Of a stretch of 64,000 nucleotides of DNA, positions 22,268-34,865 are shown piece by piece. The notes beneath the pieces were generated by a model. It was not told where the DNA came from. It was given only the letters and a program-made list of their open reading frames with translations, and searched no databases. Positions within the stretch are counted from its first letter, which is position 1. Every line of letters begins with the position of its first letter. The position numbers were made by a program, and so were the translations under genes. The stretch is from Amia ocellicauda (lineage: Eukaryota > Chordata > Actinopteri > Amiiformes > Amiidae): the NCBI RefSeq assembly GCF_036373705.1, contig NC_089863.1, forward strand, positions 21,698,619 through 21,762,618, given 5' to 3'.

Positions 22268-22731
22268 TCAGCCAGACAGTATCGGAAAATGGAAATAAAT
22301 AAATAAATAAATAAATAAATAAAAAGATGCTGCGCGTTACACAATAGACACCAGGTAAAGAAGTGAATAGTTACAGGAACTGTCACGTAAGCTCCTCAAC
22401 TTGAAACGGGCACATACGAACTCCTGTGAAATAACACGAGATGGATAACTACCCCTTCTCTGCTGCAGCAGAATGTGACTACCTATTGCGCAGATTATTG
22501 CGTCAATCGATTCGAAAAGAGGGCTGGCATTTGTCACCAATGTGTCTCGTTTTATTTCTGAAATATAACTCCCAGAAAATATTGTCTGTGTTTTTGAAAT
22601 TGAATAACCTCAAAAGAAAGAAATGATCCAGTCAATTGCTAAAGAAGAGTCTTGCCGCTGCATTCTGGAATGAAGAAAAGAATGAAATGACAAGTACAAT
22701 CAAATCAAGAAAGAGAGCGGGCTGTGTCGGA

Positions 22732-22802
22732 TGCGCCAGCCGGGAATCGAACCCGAGTCACAAGAATGGGACTCTTGTATGATACCACTACACCACTGGC
22801 GC
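22732..22802 (-). tRNA. tRNA-Gly(CCC)
   Basis: Identical to 5613, including G32. Confidence 0.85.
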
Positions 22803-22808
22803 TGCTGG

Positions 22809-23886
22809 GGAAGCTCTGGCTTGCGTCCTTGAAGCAAATTCATAGAAAGCGTCCCATGGGGCAAGATGATGTCTTAATGATTATCCTTATTAGTCTGTTG
22901 TCGATCTGCTTAATACGTACCTAGCCAATCACTACATCACAGGTGCAGAGACAATCAGTATGAAGGCGAACACGATTTCGTTAACGTGTGCCCATTTACA
23001 AGTTCAATGAATGTATACATAAATAAAGCAGATCTGGGTTTTCCTCTGAAACATTAAGGACTGGTTTCATAAATGCGTCCATAAGTCCATAAACGCCACG
23101 AGTGCATCGTGCAACTCTATTGTAGCTGCTGATACGTGTGTGTTTTATTTCAGCTGTAACTCGCCCTGGTTAAGCACGTCTATGGTGTAATTTAAAAATA
23201 TTACAGAAATTGTCGTTTGCAGTTACAAATCTGTAGTAAGAGTAATACGTTAAGGGAGTCAAGTTCAGCAATTTAAAATACAAATCTACTAGCACATATC
23301 TTGATAAAGATTACAATAATAACAATAATAATAATACATAGCAAATATTTATTTTAGTGTTGCACATGGAAAGTTTTCTTACAGTAACTTCTGAATATAA
23401 TGTTGTCTATACCCTTTTAGCTATTCGTAATATCTCTAAACAGAAACTTGTATATTTTTAGCTGTCTCCAATCATCTAAAGCATACAGAATAAGACAGCC
23501 ACAAAAGTCCTTTCCACACCAGGCTCTGTCGCTCGTAGTGTTGCTTTCTGTCACTGTCTTTAAAACGAGACACAAACCAAACCCACAATCGCTCCGCTCC
23601 TCCCACATCAGGGCGTGGACTTCCGACACTGGCCTGGTTTTCCTGTGGCGCTTTATTAGAACAGCAAGAGATAACAGTATGTTTCTGTCTTTATTCGACC
23701 GCATGTGTGGGTGTAACTTTGTAATTGTTTAATGTGGTCCCGCAACGTTTGGGGTGAAATGCAAAGTAATCTAATAGTAAAGTAACTAATTACTTTGCCC
23801 AGAGAGTAATAAGTAAAGTATCTTGTTATATGAGTAAAGAATACAATGTAATACATTTCTTTTTGTGAGTAACGACACCATCACTG
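22809..23886. repeat. Module B spacer and MITE remnant
   Basis: Duplicate of 5690-6767 with almost no change. Confidence 0.65.
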
Positions 23887-23962
23887 CTCTTTTCTATCTC
23901 GTTTTGCATGTATGTTTGTTGTTGACAGAGATACAAAGTTTGAGAGAAGACAGGCTGGCATT

Positions 23963-24034
23963 GGGGATGTAGCTCAGTGGTAGAGCGCATGCTTTGCATG
24001 TATGAGGTCCCGAGTTCAGTCCTCGGCATCTCCA
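23963..24034 (+). tRNA. tRNA-Ala(TGC)
   Basis: Identical to 6844, with the same TTTT terminator. Confidence 0.93.
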
Positions 24035-24237
24035 GACTGTCTTTTAATGGAGCCCGTGCACTATGTCATTGGATGCACATAGCAAGTACCGAACAAATCG
24101 GGAGCCCGTGATTCATCGGTCACACTAGCATGGGCCTTTTCGGCACTCTCTCCCAGCATTCGTCCGAGAAACAGCGTGTGTATGTATTCATTGTGAGAAG
24201 TGAAACAATGGGCCAGATTGCAAGCTGGTTCTGTATA

Positions 24238-25458
24238 CACTCACCTAAAGGATTATTAGGAACACCATACTAATACTGTGTTTGACCCCCTTTCGCCTTC
24301 AGAACTGCCTTAATTCCACATGGCATTGATTCAACAAGGTGCTGAAAGCATTCTTTAGAAATGTTGGCCCATATTGATAGGATAGCATCTTGCAGTTGAT
24401 GGAGATTTGTGGGATGCACATCCAGGGCACGAAGCTCCCGTTCCACCACATCCCAAAGATGCTCTATTGGGTTGAGATCTGGTGACTGTGGGGGCCAGTT
24501 TAGTACAGTGAACTCATTGTCATGTTCAAGAAACCAATTTGAAATGATTCGACCTTTGTGACATGGTGCATTATCCTGCTGGAAGTAGCCATCAGAGGAT
24601 GGGTACATGGTGGTCATAAAGGGATGGACATGGTCAGAAACAATGCTCAGGTAGGCCGTGGCATTTAAACGATGCCCAATTGGCACTAAGGGGCCTAAAG
24701 TGTGCCAAGAAAACATCCCCCACACCATTACACCACCACCACCAGCCTGCACAGTGGTAACAAGGCATGATGGATCCATGTTCTCATTCTGTTTACACCA
24801 AATTCTGACTCTACCATCTGAATGTCTCAACAGAAATCGTGACTCATCAGACCAGGCAACATTTTTTCAGTCTTCAACTGTCCAATTTTGGTGAGCTTGT
24901 GCAAATTGTAGCCCCTTTTTCCTATTTGTAGTGGAGATGAGTGGTACCCGGTGGGGTCTTCTGCTGTTGTAGCCCATCTGTCTCAAGGTTGTACGTGTTG
25001 TGGCTTCACAAATGCTTTGCTGCATACCTCGGTTGTAACGAGTGGTTATTTCAGTCAAAGTTGCTCTTCTATCAGCTTGAATCAGTCGGCCCATTCTCCT
25101 CTGACCTCTAGCATCAACAAGGCATTTTCGCCCACAGGACTGCCGCATACTGGATGTTTTTCCCTTTTCACACCATTCTTTGTAAACCCTAGAAATGGTT
25201 GTGCGTGAAAATCCCAGTAACTGAGCAGATTGTGAAATACTCAGACCGGCCCGTCTGGCACCAACAACCATGCCACGCTCAAAATTGCTTAAATCACCTT
25301 TCTTTCCCATTCAGACATTCAGTTTGGAGTTCAGGAGATTGTCTTGACCAGGACCACACCCCTAAATGCATTGAAGCAACTGCCATGTGATTGGTTGGTT
25401 AGATAATGGCATTAATGAGAAATTGAACAGGTGTTCCTAATATTCCTTTAGGTGAGTG
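24238..25458 (-). mobile_element. Tc1/mariner element (duplicated copy)
   Basis: Same TA flanks and neighbours as 7119-8339, so it was copied with the segment rather than newly inserted. Confidence 0.95.
24270..25310 (-). pseudogene. Tc1-type transposase, one in-frame stop
   Basis: Same TGA (24867-24869) as the first copy. Two residue differences are visible in the N-terminal part (Arg to Gln before MGYN, Arg to Gly after TTNRKK). Confidence 0.9.
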
Positions 25459-25460
25459 TA

Positions 25461-25926
25461 AGTGCGCAGGCTGTAAGATTTGGGCGCTTTAAACGGAACG
25501 GTGTACTTGAACATCGTCATCATCACGTTGACACACATGCCATCTAAAACGCGCATTGTCTTTACTTGTTGGCTTGAAGTTAAACACAGACCGTCGTCAG
25601 GACTAGGGAATTAGCGGGGACAGGTGCCAGGTGTGATACATTGGAGGCACACGCACTAACACCGAGCTCATTGGCTCTACTAAGCTACTAAAAAAGAAGT
25701 GTTAACCAAGCACCGACCGATGCGTTTTCTCCCACTGAATTGTGCACCTTGAAAGTCTACCAAATGCAGACTCCTTAAGCAAAGCATTGTCCCCCACAGG
25801 ACACCGACTTATATGTAGACCCTCCCTCTCTCCATAATCAATCCATCAGCAAGGAACGGACCTAAATTCATGAGTAAATTACACATGCATTCAAAGCAAT
25901 ATGTAGAGCACGCTGTATCGGATATG
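25461..25926. other. Spacer, no gene seen
   Basis: Duplicate of 8342-8810. Confidence 0.5.
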
Positions 25927-25957
25927 CACTACTACTACTACTACTACTACTTCGACG

Positions 25958-26046
<89 letters not shown>
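25927..26046. repeat. (CTA)n trinucleotide microsatellite
   Basis: Shorter allele of the array at 8811, with the same interruption now reading TTCGACGA. Confidence 0.97.
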
Positions 26047-26094
26047 CAATAATAATTTAAAGAGGAGCGTTTCACCACCCGCCTTGAAAGCAGC

Positions 26095-26166
26095 GAGCTC
26101 TTGTGGCAAGGGTAGCACGTCTGACTCTAGATCACAAGGGTGCGTGTTCAAATGACGTCGGGGTCA
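26095..26166 (+). pseudogene. tRNA-Trp-like gene with CTA anticodon
   Basis: A full 72-base tRNA-Trp outline: 5' GAGCTCT, D arm GGCAAGGGTAGC, anticodon loop CTCTAGA, T arm GCGTGTTCAAATGACGT, 3' CGGGGTCA. The anticodon (26127-26129) reads CTA, complementary to the amber codon UAG, instead of Trp CCA. Mismatches at acceptor pairs 3 and 7 and T-stem G53 against G61 point to a pseudogene. TTTT follows at about 26170. Confidence 0.7.
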
Positions 26167-26535
26167 GTGTTTTGTACACTAGCAGTAACCAGTAACACTA
26201 AGGTTGCATGAGTAATTGCACAGCTGACAGTGTAAAGTGCTTACCACCTTGTCGTTGATCTTGCAAAAAGGTAAGCACAAGTATTTACAAGTTGCCACAG
26301 AGAGAGACCGGATAGTACAGGTGAGAGGTAGCCATCTTGTTGTTTGACTAGATTCAGAATAGTCTTAGCATTGCTCATTTTGTTTTAAGTTTGCCTTAAA
26401 TTGACGTTAGCATTGTCGGTAGTTTGCCTAAATTGAAGCCAATTCAGTTCAGCTGCTGAGTTGGTGAAAGTAAACAGGTTATAGAAGGGAGTTTCTGTCT
26501 AGGACTAGCAGGAATTCTGTTGCAGGAGGAGCCAG

Positions 26536-27171
26536 GTGGGGCCAATTAGGTGTGAATTGGGGGTAAAACCTAGGAGAGTTGAGACCTTAGAGCAGGACAG
26601 CGTAGAGAACTGTTGGGTTACAGTAGGTCGTAACCGCAGAAAAGGGCGTGCACACCCCGTAGAGACACCCCAAGAGCTTGAATTGCCCAACAGGTTCCAA
26701 CTGCTGGACACCAAGTTGGACAGTGACAGCTCAGAGGGTGATGGGGGGCAGTTGAGCACCAGAGCACCATGGTGCCCAATCCCCCCCCCAGACGAAGGAG
26801 GTAGTTATAGTAGGAGACTCAATTCTTAGAGGTGTAGATCACACAGTGTGTTCTAGTGACATGGAGACCCGCATTGGTATCTTGCCTGCCTGGTGCTCAG
26901 GTTGCAGATCTCCCTAAACTAGTAGACGGGCTACTGGCCAAAGCCGGGGGGAATCCACCGGTCATGGTCAGGGAGACAGGCAGAGATTAGAAAGTTTAAC
27001 ACGTGGTTGAAAGCTTGGTGTAGGGAAGAGGGGTTTAGGTTTATGGAGCATTGGTCTTTCTTCTGGGATAGATGGGACCTGTACAAACCGGACGGTCTAC
27101 ATCTAAACAGAAGGGGGGCTAATGCATTGGAAGAGCGTATGTGCAGTGAAATTGAGAATCATTTAAACTAG
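26536..27171 (+). pseudogene. CR1 ORF1 with SGNH-hydrolase domain
   Basis: As 9421-10056. Confidence 0.7.
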
Positions 27172-27257
27172 GAACCAGGGGGGCAGGGAGCTTTGACAAT
27201 GGGAGATGTTCCACTAAGGAAAGGAAACCAAGGCAAACTGCCAGTAGGAAAGTCCTG

Positions 27258-28148
27258 AAATGTTTGTACCTCAATGCCAGGAGTATAAGGAACAAGATGT
27301 TAGACTTGGAAGCCACAGTGCTGGTGTGTGACTATGATGTTGTAGGAGTGACAGAAACATGGCTTACAGAAAATGATGGGGATGAATACAAGTTGGAAGG
27401 ATATACACAGTTTAGGAGAGACAGGCAAAATTGAAGAGGGGGTGGGGTAGCATTATATGTGAAAAATGACATTGAGGCAGAAGAACTTGTATTAGATCCC
27501 AGTAACGGAACAGAATCTTTGTGGGTGAAACTTTTGAACAAGAGATCTGGAGGATTAGCGGTAGGAGTGTGTTACAGGCCACCAAACTCAGATATTCAGA
27601 AAGATGCTGCATTGTAAAGTGTAATCAGGACTGCATGTAGCAAGGATGTGGCTGTTATAATGGGGGATTTCAATTTCCCAAACTTAGACTGGGAAAGCCC
27701 AGTGGGGACTACAGAAGCAGAAATGGAAATGGTTGAGATGGTAAATGACTGCTTTCTAACTCAATTTGTCAGGGAACCAACCAGAGAGAGCGCATGTATT
27801 GACTTGATCTTTTCAAATGACCAAGATAGAGTCAGGGGGACAGTAGTTAGAGAACCAATGGCAAATTGTGATCACAATATGGTTGTCTTTGAGGCATTCT
27901 TTCAAAAAACAAGGTCCAAGTCTAAAACAATGGTCTACAATTTTAGAAAAGCAAACCTTGAAGGTATGAGACAGCACTTAGAAGAGGTAGACTGGAGCAC
28001 ACTGGATACAGAGTTAGTTGAAAATGCATGGGTATATTTTAAGAATATACTACTCGAGGCTCAGGAGCAATTTGAACCAAAACATAGCAAATTGAGGAAC
28101 AAAAATCATTGGCCAAAATGGTATAATAGAGGTATGCAAAAAATATAA
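27258..28148 (+). pseudogene. CR1 ORF2 endonuclease region
   Basis: As 10143-11033, with the same two stops; open part 27648-28148. Confidence 0.8.
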
Positions 28149-28159
28149 AGAGGAAGACA

Positions 28160-29291
28160 ATGTTGTATAGTGCATACAAAAGGGATGGTGACGAAACAAA
28201 ATACATAGAATATGTTGAGCTGCAAAGAGATCTTAAGAAAGGGATCAGGAAAGCAGAGAGGGAATTAGAAAGAAACATAGCTCTTGGAGCTCAAACCAAT
28301 GCAAAGAGCTTTTTTCAATATCACAACAGCAAGCGGTTAATAAAGGAGGAGGTGAAACAGATAAAGGGCAAAAACGGAGGTATCTTGGAAATTGAACAAG
28401 ATGTGGCAAATATTCTAAATGAGTATTTCACAGAGGTTTTTACAAAAGAAAAAACAGATGACATGCCACAGGTTGACAATCAGTCCAGTCAAACCCTAAG
28501 AGAGATCAGGATAAATGAGGAGGAGGTACTAAAGGGACTAGCAGAATTAAAAACAAACAAATCACCTGGGCCAGATGGGATATTTCCAACAGTACTTCAA
28601 GAAAATAGGTGGCTCAGCAGATACAATCTTGGCAGCACAGGCTATTCAGAGGAACTTAGATAATATTCAGTTGTGGGCTGACACCTGGCAAATGCAATTC
28701 AATGTGGACAAGTGCAAGGTAATACATGCAGGTAACAAAAATGTCCACTATAATTACACTATGGGAGGTACAGATCTACATGAAGTAACGCATGAGAAAG
28801 ACCTAGGAGTCTATGTGGACTCCTCACTTTCTCCATCCAAGCAATGTGGGGAAGCAATAAAGAAGGCAAACAGAATGCTAGGGTATATTGTCAAAAGTGT
28901 AGAATTTAAAACAAGGGCAGTCATGTTAAGACTGTACAATGCGCTAGTTAGACCTCATCTGGAATACTGTGTACAGTTCTGGGCACCACACTTCAAAAAG
29001 GATATTGCTGCCTTAGAGGCAGTTCAGAGGAGAGCAACCAGACTTATTCCAGGTCTTCAAGGGAAAGTCCTACTCGGAGAGACTGAGAGAACTGAACCTT
29101 TTCACCCTGGTACAGAGGAGACTACCCGTGGACAGAAATGGAAATTGGGCTTCAAGGCATTCAAAACGGAAAACAGGAGACACTTCTTTACACAGAGAGT
29201 AGTCACAATCTGGAATAAACTACCCAGCGATGTGGTTGAAGCTGAAAGTTTGGGAACATTTAAAAATGGTCTGGAATGGATCCTTGGTTAA
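28160..29291 (+). pseudogene. CR1 ORF2 linker and C-terminus, RT palm deleted
   Basis: As 11045-12188. Confidence 0.85.
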
Positions 29292-29425
29292 TGAACACCA
29301 AACGAGCAAGATGGGTCGAATGGTCCCCTCTCGTTTGTTAACTCTCTTATGTTCTTAAAAGTGTCTGAAGCAGCATGAAAGAGCACACAAGGCAGCTGAG
29401 AACAGACAGAGAGGGGAGTGTATAT

Positions 29426-29497
29426 TGCGTTGGCCGGGAATCAAACCCAGGTAAACTGCTTGGAAGGCAGCTATGCTAACCACTATACCACCAACGC
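29426..29497 (-). pseudogene. tRNA-Gly(TCC), T arm altered
   Basis: T loop TTTGATT plus two further changes between anticodon and T stem; anticodon TCC kept. Confidence 0.65.
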
Positions 29498-29723
29498 TTA
29501 GAAACTGCTTCCCCACAATATCTCACTGTGGTCGAACATGATTCCAGGATTGCAAAGTGGCAGGCAATTTGTTTTCCAAATTGCAATCGGTGAACATTTG
29601 GGAAGCCCTGCGATATCTGCAGTTTCCTGTTCCTGAGTGCGGAAGGAAAATGTCCATTAGCATCTTTCCAGATTGCACTTTATTCAGACCTTTCCGAAAT
29701 GAAACAAAACCAAAGTTGAAACA

Positions 29724-29795
29724 TAGAAGAGGATGGTTTCAATCCATCGACCTCTGGGTTATGGGCCCAGCACGCTTCCGCTGCGCCACTCTGCT
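29724..29795 (-). pseudogene. Initiator tRNA-Met, T loop altered
   Basis: As 21854 but with discriminator A. Confidence 0.7.
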
Positions 29796-30064
29796 CCTTG
29801 GGCACTCACCCACCTGTTAACGTCACAGCCACTCCTATATTGCATATTGCAAGCAATACAAGTTTGCAAAGCCCTGCGTTATTTCCACTTTCCTGTTCAA
29901 GACTGCACACCGAGCTTCTCCATGCGCTGGAGCAGCTTTCCAGGTTTCAGTGCCTTCACATTTCACCCTGTATGTGCTGTGGGAAGCATCATGTCAATTG
30001 TTTTGAACTAAGCGGATCGGGGCTCAGTCTGAGCTCAGATCCGAGCTTAAAAATGACCGTGCTT

Positions 30065-30137
30065 CTGAGCAGCTGGGACTCAAAGCCACACTCCCTGGCT
30101 TAGGAACCCAGTGTCTGATCCACTAGGACACGGGGGC
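30065..30137 (-). pseudogene. tRNA-Arg(CCT)-like pseudogene
   Basis: Same degenerate state as 5076. Confidence 0.6.
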
Positions 30138-30394
30138 TCAGCCAGACAGTATCGGAAAATGGAAATAAATAAATAAATAAATAAAAAGATGCTGCGCGTT
30201 ACACAATAGACACCAGGTAAAGAAGTGAATAGTTACAGGAACTGTCACGTAAGCTCCTCAACTTGAACCGGGCACATACAAACTCCTGTGAAATAACACG
30301 AGATGGATAACTACCCCTTCTCTGCTGCAGCAGAATGTGACTACCTATTGCGCAGATTACAATCAAATCAAGAAAGAGAGCAGGCTTTGTCGGA

Positions 30395-30465
30395 TGTGGC
30401 AGCCGGGAATCGAACCCGAGTCACAAGAATGGGAATCTTGTATGATACCACTACACCACTGGCGC
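30395..30465 (-). pseudogene. tRNA-Gly(CCC), acceptor damaged
   Basis: The anticodon loop is the standard TTCCCAT, but the 3' acceptor strand reads CTGCCAC against 5' GCGCCAG, with two mismatches. Confidence 0.7.
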
Positions 30466-30469
30466 TGCT

Positions 30470-31569
30470 GGGGAAGCTCTGGCTTGCGTCCTTGAAGCAA
30501 ATTCATAGAAAGCGTCCCATGGGGCAAGATGATGTCTTAATGATTATCCTTATTAGTCTGTTGTCGATCTGCTTAATACGTACCTAGCCAATCACTACAT
30601 CACAGGTGCAGAGACAATCAGTATGAAGGCGAACACGATTTCGTTAACGTGTGCCCATTTACAAGTTCAATGAATGTATACAAAAATAGAGCAGATCTGG
30701 GTTTTCCTCTGAAACATTAAGGACTGGTTTCATAAATGCGTCCATAAGTCCATAAACGCCACGAGTGCAACTCTATTGTAGCTGCTGTTACTGTACAATT
30801 CATCGTGATACGTGTGTGTTTTATTTCAGCTGTAACTCGCCCTGGTTAAGCACGTCTACGGTGTAATTTAAAAATATTACAGAAATTGTCGTTTGCAGTT
30901 ACAAATCTGTAGTAAGAGTAATACGTTAAGGGAGTCAAGTTCAGCAATTTAAAATACAAATCTACTAGCACATATCTTGATAAAGATTACAATAATAAAT
31001 ATAATAATAATACATAGCAAATATTTATTTTAGTGTTCCACATGGAAAGTTTTCATACAGTAACTTCTGAATATAATGTTGTCTATACCCTTTTAGCTAT
31101 TCGTAATATCTCTTAACAGAAACTTGTATTTATTATGCTGTCTCCAATCATCTAAAGCATACAGAATAAGACAGCCACAAAAGTCCTTTCCACACCAGGC
31201 TCTATCGCTCGTAGTGTTGCTTTCTGTCTTCATTTTTAAAACGAAACACAAAACCAAACCCACAATCGCTCCGCTCCTCCCACAACAGGGGGTGGACTTC
31301 CGACACTGGCCTGGTTTTCCTGTGGCGCTTTATTAAAACAACAAAAGATAACAGTATGTCTCTGTCATTATCAACTGCTTGTGTTGGTGTAGCTTTGAAA
31401 TTGTTTATTGAGGTCCCGCAATGTTTGGGGTGTAATGCAGAGTAATGTAAAAGTAAAGTAACTAATTACATTCTCCAGGAAGTAATAAGTAAAGTGTTTA
31501 GTTACTTTTGATATGAGTAACGAGTACAATGTAAGACATTACTTTTTGTGAGTAACGACCCCAACACTG
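30470..31569. repeat. Module B to module A hybrid spacer and MITE
   Basis: Starts as module B spacer and becomes module A-like after about 31158 (cttcatttttaaaacgaaac, right end ccccaacactg at 31569). The crossover lies within the shared MITE. Confidence 0.7.
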
Positions 31570-31820
31570 CTCTTTTCCTTCTCTTTTGGCTTGTTTGTTT
31601 GTTGTTGAAGGAGATACAAAGTTTGAGAGTGTCTCGTTTTATTTCTGAAATATAACTCCCAGAAAGTATGGTCTTTGTGTTCTTGAAATTGAATAACCTC
31701 AAAAGAAAGAAATGGTCCAATGAATTGCCGAAGAAAAGTCTAGCCGCTGTATTCTGGAATGAAGAAAAAAATGAAATGACAAGGGCAATCAAAGCAAGTA
31801 AGTCAGTAGGCTGTGTGGCA

Positions 31821-31891
31821 TACGCTAGCCAGAAATCGAACGCAACTCACAAGAACAGGAACCTTGTATGATACCACTACACCACTGGCGC
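31821..31891 (-). pseudogene. tRNA-Gly-like pseudogene, anticodon CCT
   Basis: Module A copy, same state as 1027. Confidence 0.7.
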
Positions 31892-32141
31892 TGCGGGGAA
31901 GCTCTAGATTCTGTCACCGAAGCAAATGCACAAGACATATAAAACGCGTCCCCTGGGGCACAATGGTCTTTTAATAATTATCTGTAATAATCTGCAGTCG
32001 AACTGCTTAATACGTACCTAGCTAATCACTACATCACAGGCGCATGGTTGTCATTCGGGGAAAATATGTGTTCACGAATGTTCATCGGAGTGGTTGTCAT
32101 GCTAAGAGGTCAGTTGGAGTAGAGGGAGCTGGCCATGCCGT

Positions 32142-32214
32142 GCCTCGTTGGCGCAGTAGGTAGCGCGTCAGTCTCATAATCTGAAGGTGGTGAGTTCGAC
32201 CCTCACACGGGGCA
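32142..32214 (+). tRNA. Elongator tRNA-Met(CAT)
   Basis: Canonical copy, identical to 18470. Confidence 0.9.
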
Positions 32215-32329
32215 AGCACTCTTCCTTTATCTTTGAGTTCTACCACACTGATCTCCAGCTGCAGAAAAAAGGCGCACACCTGTGCAATAAAGTGGTTGCT
32301 AGCGCTGTCTGAAGAAATTCATGGCAAAA

Positions 32330-32402
32330 TGCCAAATCCTGGGATGGAACAAGGGACCTTTAGATGTTCAGTCTATCGCTCCCCCAACTGAGCTATTTCG
32401 GC
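32330..32402 (-). pseudogene. tRNA-Phe(GAA)-like pseudogene
   Basis: As 1536; 5' end GCCGAAATAGC, closer to tRNA-Phe. Confidence 0.65.
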
Positions 32403-32528
32403 CATTGGTGAGATGACGTCGTGATCCCAAAAGTCAAAGTGAAGGAAGCCCTGGCAGAACACAGTCATTGAAAAGTTCATTTTTTTCCATGACGTCGGCA
32501 ACGACTCAATTTGATCACTGCAACACAA

Positions 32529-32611
32529 GTCAGGATGGCCGAGTGGTGTAAGGTGCTGCGTGCAGGTCATCGTCTCCTGTAGAGGCTTGGCTTTGAATCC
32601 CACCTCTGACA
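32529..32611 (+). pseudogene. tRNA-Leu(CAG)-like pseudogene
   Basis: As 18857, with G33. Confidence 0.65.
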
Positions 32612-33198
32612 AGGGTCCTTTTACCACTCAGGAGCACACACTTACCCGTGCTGGCGACAAGGACAACAAGAGTTGAGGACTGTGTTGAAAACGACATTAC
32701 ACAAAGAATTCAATGTTGAAAGAAATACATCAATACATAAATCAATGGACATGTATTTATTCATTGATTGATTGACTTCAACATGTCTTAATTTAGTCGC
32801 TGTACCCACAAAGCAACACTCAGCATAGTGGAGGCTATAGCTCGGCGTTATTGCGTGTACCTTACATGTATCACCCCTGGCACCTGGCCCTGATAACTCC
32901 CTACTTTTTGACCACAGTCTGTCTGTGACTTCAACCCGAGAAGTAAAAATGATGCACATAAGGCGCTTGCAATCTCGTTGTTTCAATCACATATCACAGT
33001 GGATGCGTACACACAGTGTTTCTCGGAGATTGCTGGGACAGTAAGGAATGTGTTCCTTGCTTTACATGTCATCTAGCGCACAGTAGCTTTTTCTCCTTCT
33101 TTTTGCCCATATCATCCACATATTGTGCCTTTGGGGAACGCCTCCGAAACAGATTTAGAATGCTCTGAGATTCAAGAAACGACAGTGCAACTCTTTTC

Positions 33199-34105
33199 CA
33201 GGGTTGTGGGTAACGCGTTACTAAGTAACGCATTACAGTAATGTTATTACTTTTGGTAGTAACGAGTAACGTAACGTGGTATGGTTCCAAAAGGAGTAAT
33301 AATTTTACAGTTACTGATTCCTTTTTTTTGTTCTCGTTACTGCATTACACATTGTAACGATATGGTCTTAATAAGGACGATAAGGACGTCTATGTCGTAC
33401 ATTAAAAATATTAGAAAAACTGTCGTTTGCAGTTACAAATCTGTAGTAAGAGTAATAAGTTAAAGGAGTCAAGTTGAGACATTTAAAATGCAGATCTACT
33501 AGCACATATCTTGATGATGATTACAATAATAACAATAATAAAAATAAATAGCAAAGATGTATTTTAGTGTTGCACGTTTTCTTATGGTAACGTAATGCTT
33601 GTCTGAGTATAATGTTGTCTATACACGTTTAGCTACTGCTAATATCTCTTAACAGAAACGTGTATTTATTATGCTGTCTCCAATCATCTAAAGCACAAAG
33701 AATAAAACAGCCACAAAAGTCCTTTCCACACCAGGCTCTATCGCTCGTAGTGTTGCTTTCTGTCTTCATTTTTAAAACGAAACACAGAACCAAACCCACA
33801 ATCGCTCCGCTCCTCCCACAACAGGGGGTGGACTTCCGACACTGGCCTGGTTTTCCTGTGGCGCTTTATTAAAACAACAAAAGATAACAGTATGTCTCTG
33901 TCATTATCAACTGCTTGTGTTGGTGTAGCTTTGAAATTGTTTATTGAGGTCCCGCAACGTTTGGGGTGTAATGCAGAGTAATGTAAAAGTAAAGTAACTA
34001 ATTACATTCTCCAGGAAGTAATAAGTAAAGTGTTTAGTTACTTTTGATATGAGTAACGAGTACAATGTAAGACATTACTTTTTGTGAGTAACGACCCCAA
34101 CACTG
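33199..34105. mobile_element. hAT-type MITE, complete
   Basis: This 907-base element is flanked by a perfect 8-base duplication ctcttttc (33191-33198 and 34106-34113), the hAT signature. The ends are imperfect inverted repeats (CAGGGTTGTGGG and CAGTGTTGGGG). Both arms are filled with GTAAC/GTTAC motifs, including the palindrome GTAACGCGTTAC. It carries no transposase. Confidence 0.8.
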
Positions 34106-34356
34106 CTCTTTTCCTTCTCTTTTGGCTTGTTTGTTTGTTGTTGAAGGAGATACAAAGTTTGAGAGTGTCTCGTTTTATTTCTGAAATATAACTCCCAGAA
34201 AGTATGGTCTTTGTGTTCTTGAAATTGAATAACCTCAAAAGAAAGAAATGGTCCAATGAATTGCCGAAGAAAAGTCTAGCCGCTGTATTCTGGAATGAAG
34301 AAAAAAATGAAATGACAAGGGCAATCAAAGCAAGTAAGACAGTTGGCTGTGTGGCA

Positions 34357-34427
34357 TACGCTAGCCAGAAATCGAACGCAACTCACAAGAACAGGAACCT
34401 TGTATGATACCACTACACCACTGGCGC
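34357..34427 (-). pseudogene. tRNA-Gly-like pseudogene, anticodon CCT
   Basis: Module A copy, same state as 1027. Confidence 0.7.
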
Positions 34428-34677
34428 TGCAGGGAAGCTCTACATTCTGTCACCGAAGCAAATGCACAAGACATATAAAACGCGTCCCCTGGGGCACAAT
34501 GGTCTTTTAATAATTTTCTGTAATAATCTGCAGTCGAACTGCTTAATACGTACCTTGGTAATCACTACATCACAGGCGCATGGTTGTCATTCGGGGAAAA
34601 TATGTGTTCACGAATGTTCATCGGAGTGGTTGTCATGCTAAGAGGTCAGTTGGAGTAGAGGGAGCTGGCCATGCCGT

Positions 34678-34750
34678 GCCTCGTTGGCGCAGTAGGTAGC
34701 GCGTCAGTCTCATAATCTGAAGGTGGTGAGTTCGACCCTCACACGGGGCA
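34678..34750 (+). tRNA. Elongator tRNA-Met(CAT)
   Basis: Canonical copy. A C-to-T change downstream creates TTTT (cttctttta), the only Met copy with a clear Pol III terminator near the 3' end. Confidence 0.9.
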
Positions 34751-34865
34751 AGCACTCTTCTTTTATCTTTGAGTTCTACCACACTGATCTCCAGCTGCAG
34801 AAAAAAGGCGCACACCTGTGCAATAAAGTGGTTGCTTGCGCTGTCTGAAGAAATTCATGGCAAAA

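Larger units (their letters stand above)
26279..29357 (+). mobile_element. CR1-type LINE, RT core deleted (duplicated copy)
   Basis: Duplicate of 9164-12254 with the same ORF1 gap and RT-palm deletion. Its 3' end has lost about 12 bases around 29287. Confidence 0.85.
18067..31158. repeat. Segmental duplication, copy 2
   Basis: This is the partner of 945-14194. It leaves the match near 31158 inside the MITE remnant: copy 1 runs into a CR1 element at 14196, while this copy runs on into a module A-type MITE right half and a tandem module A array. Confidence 0.9.
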
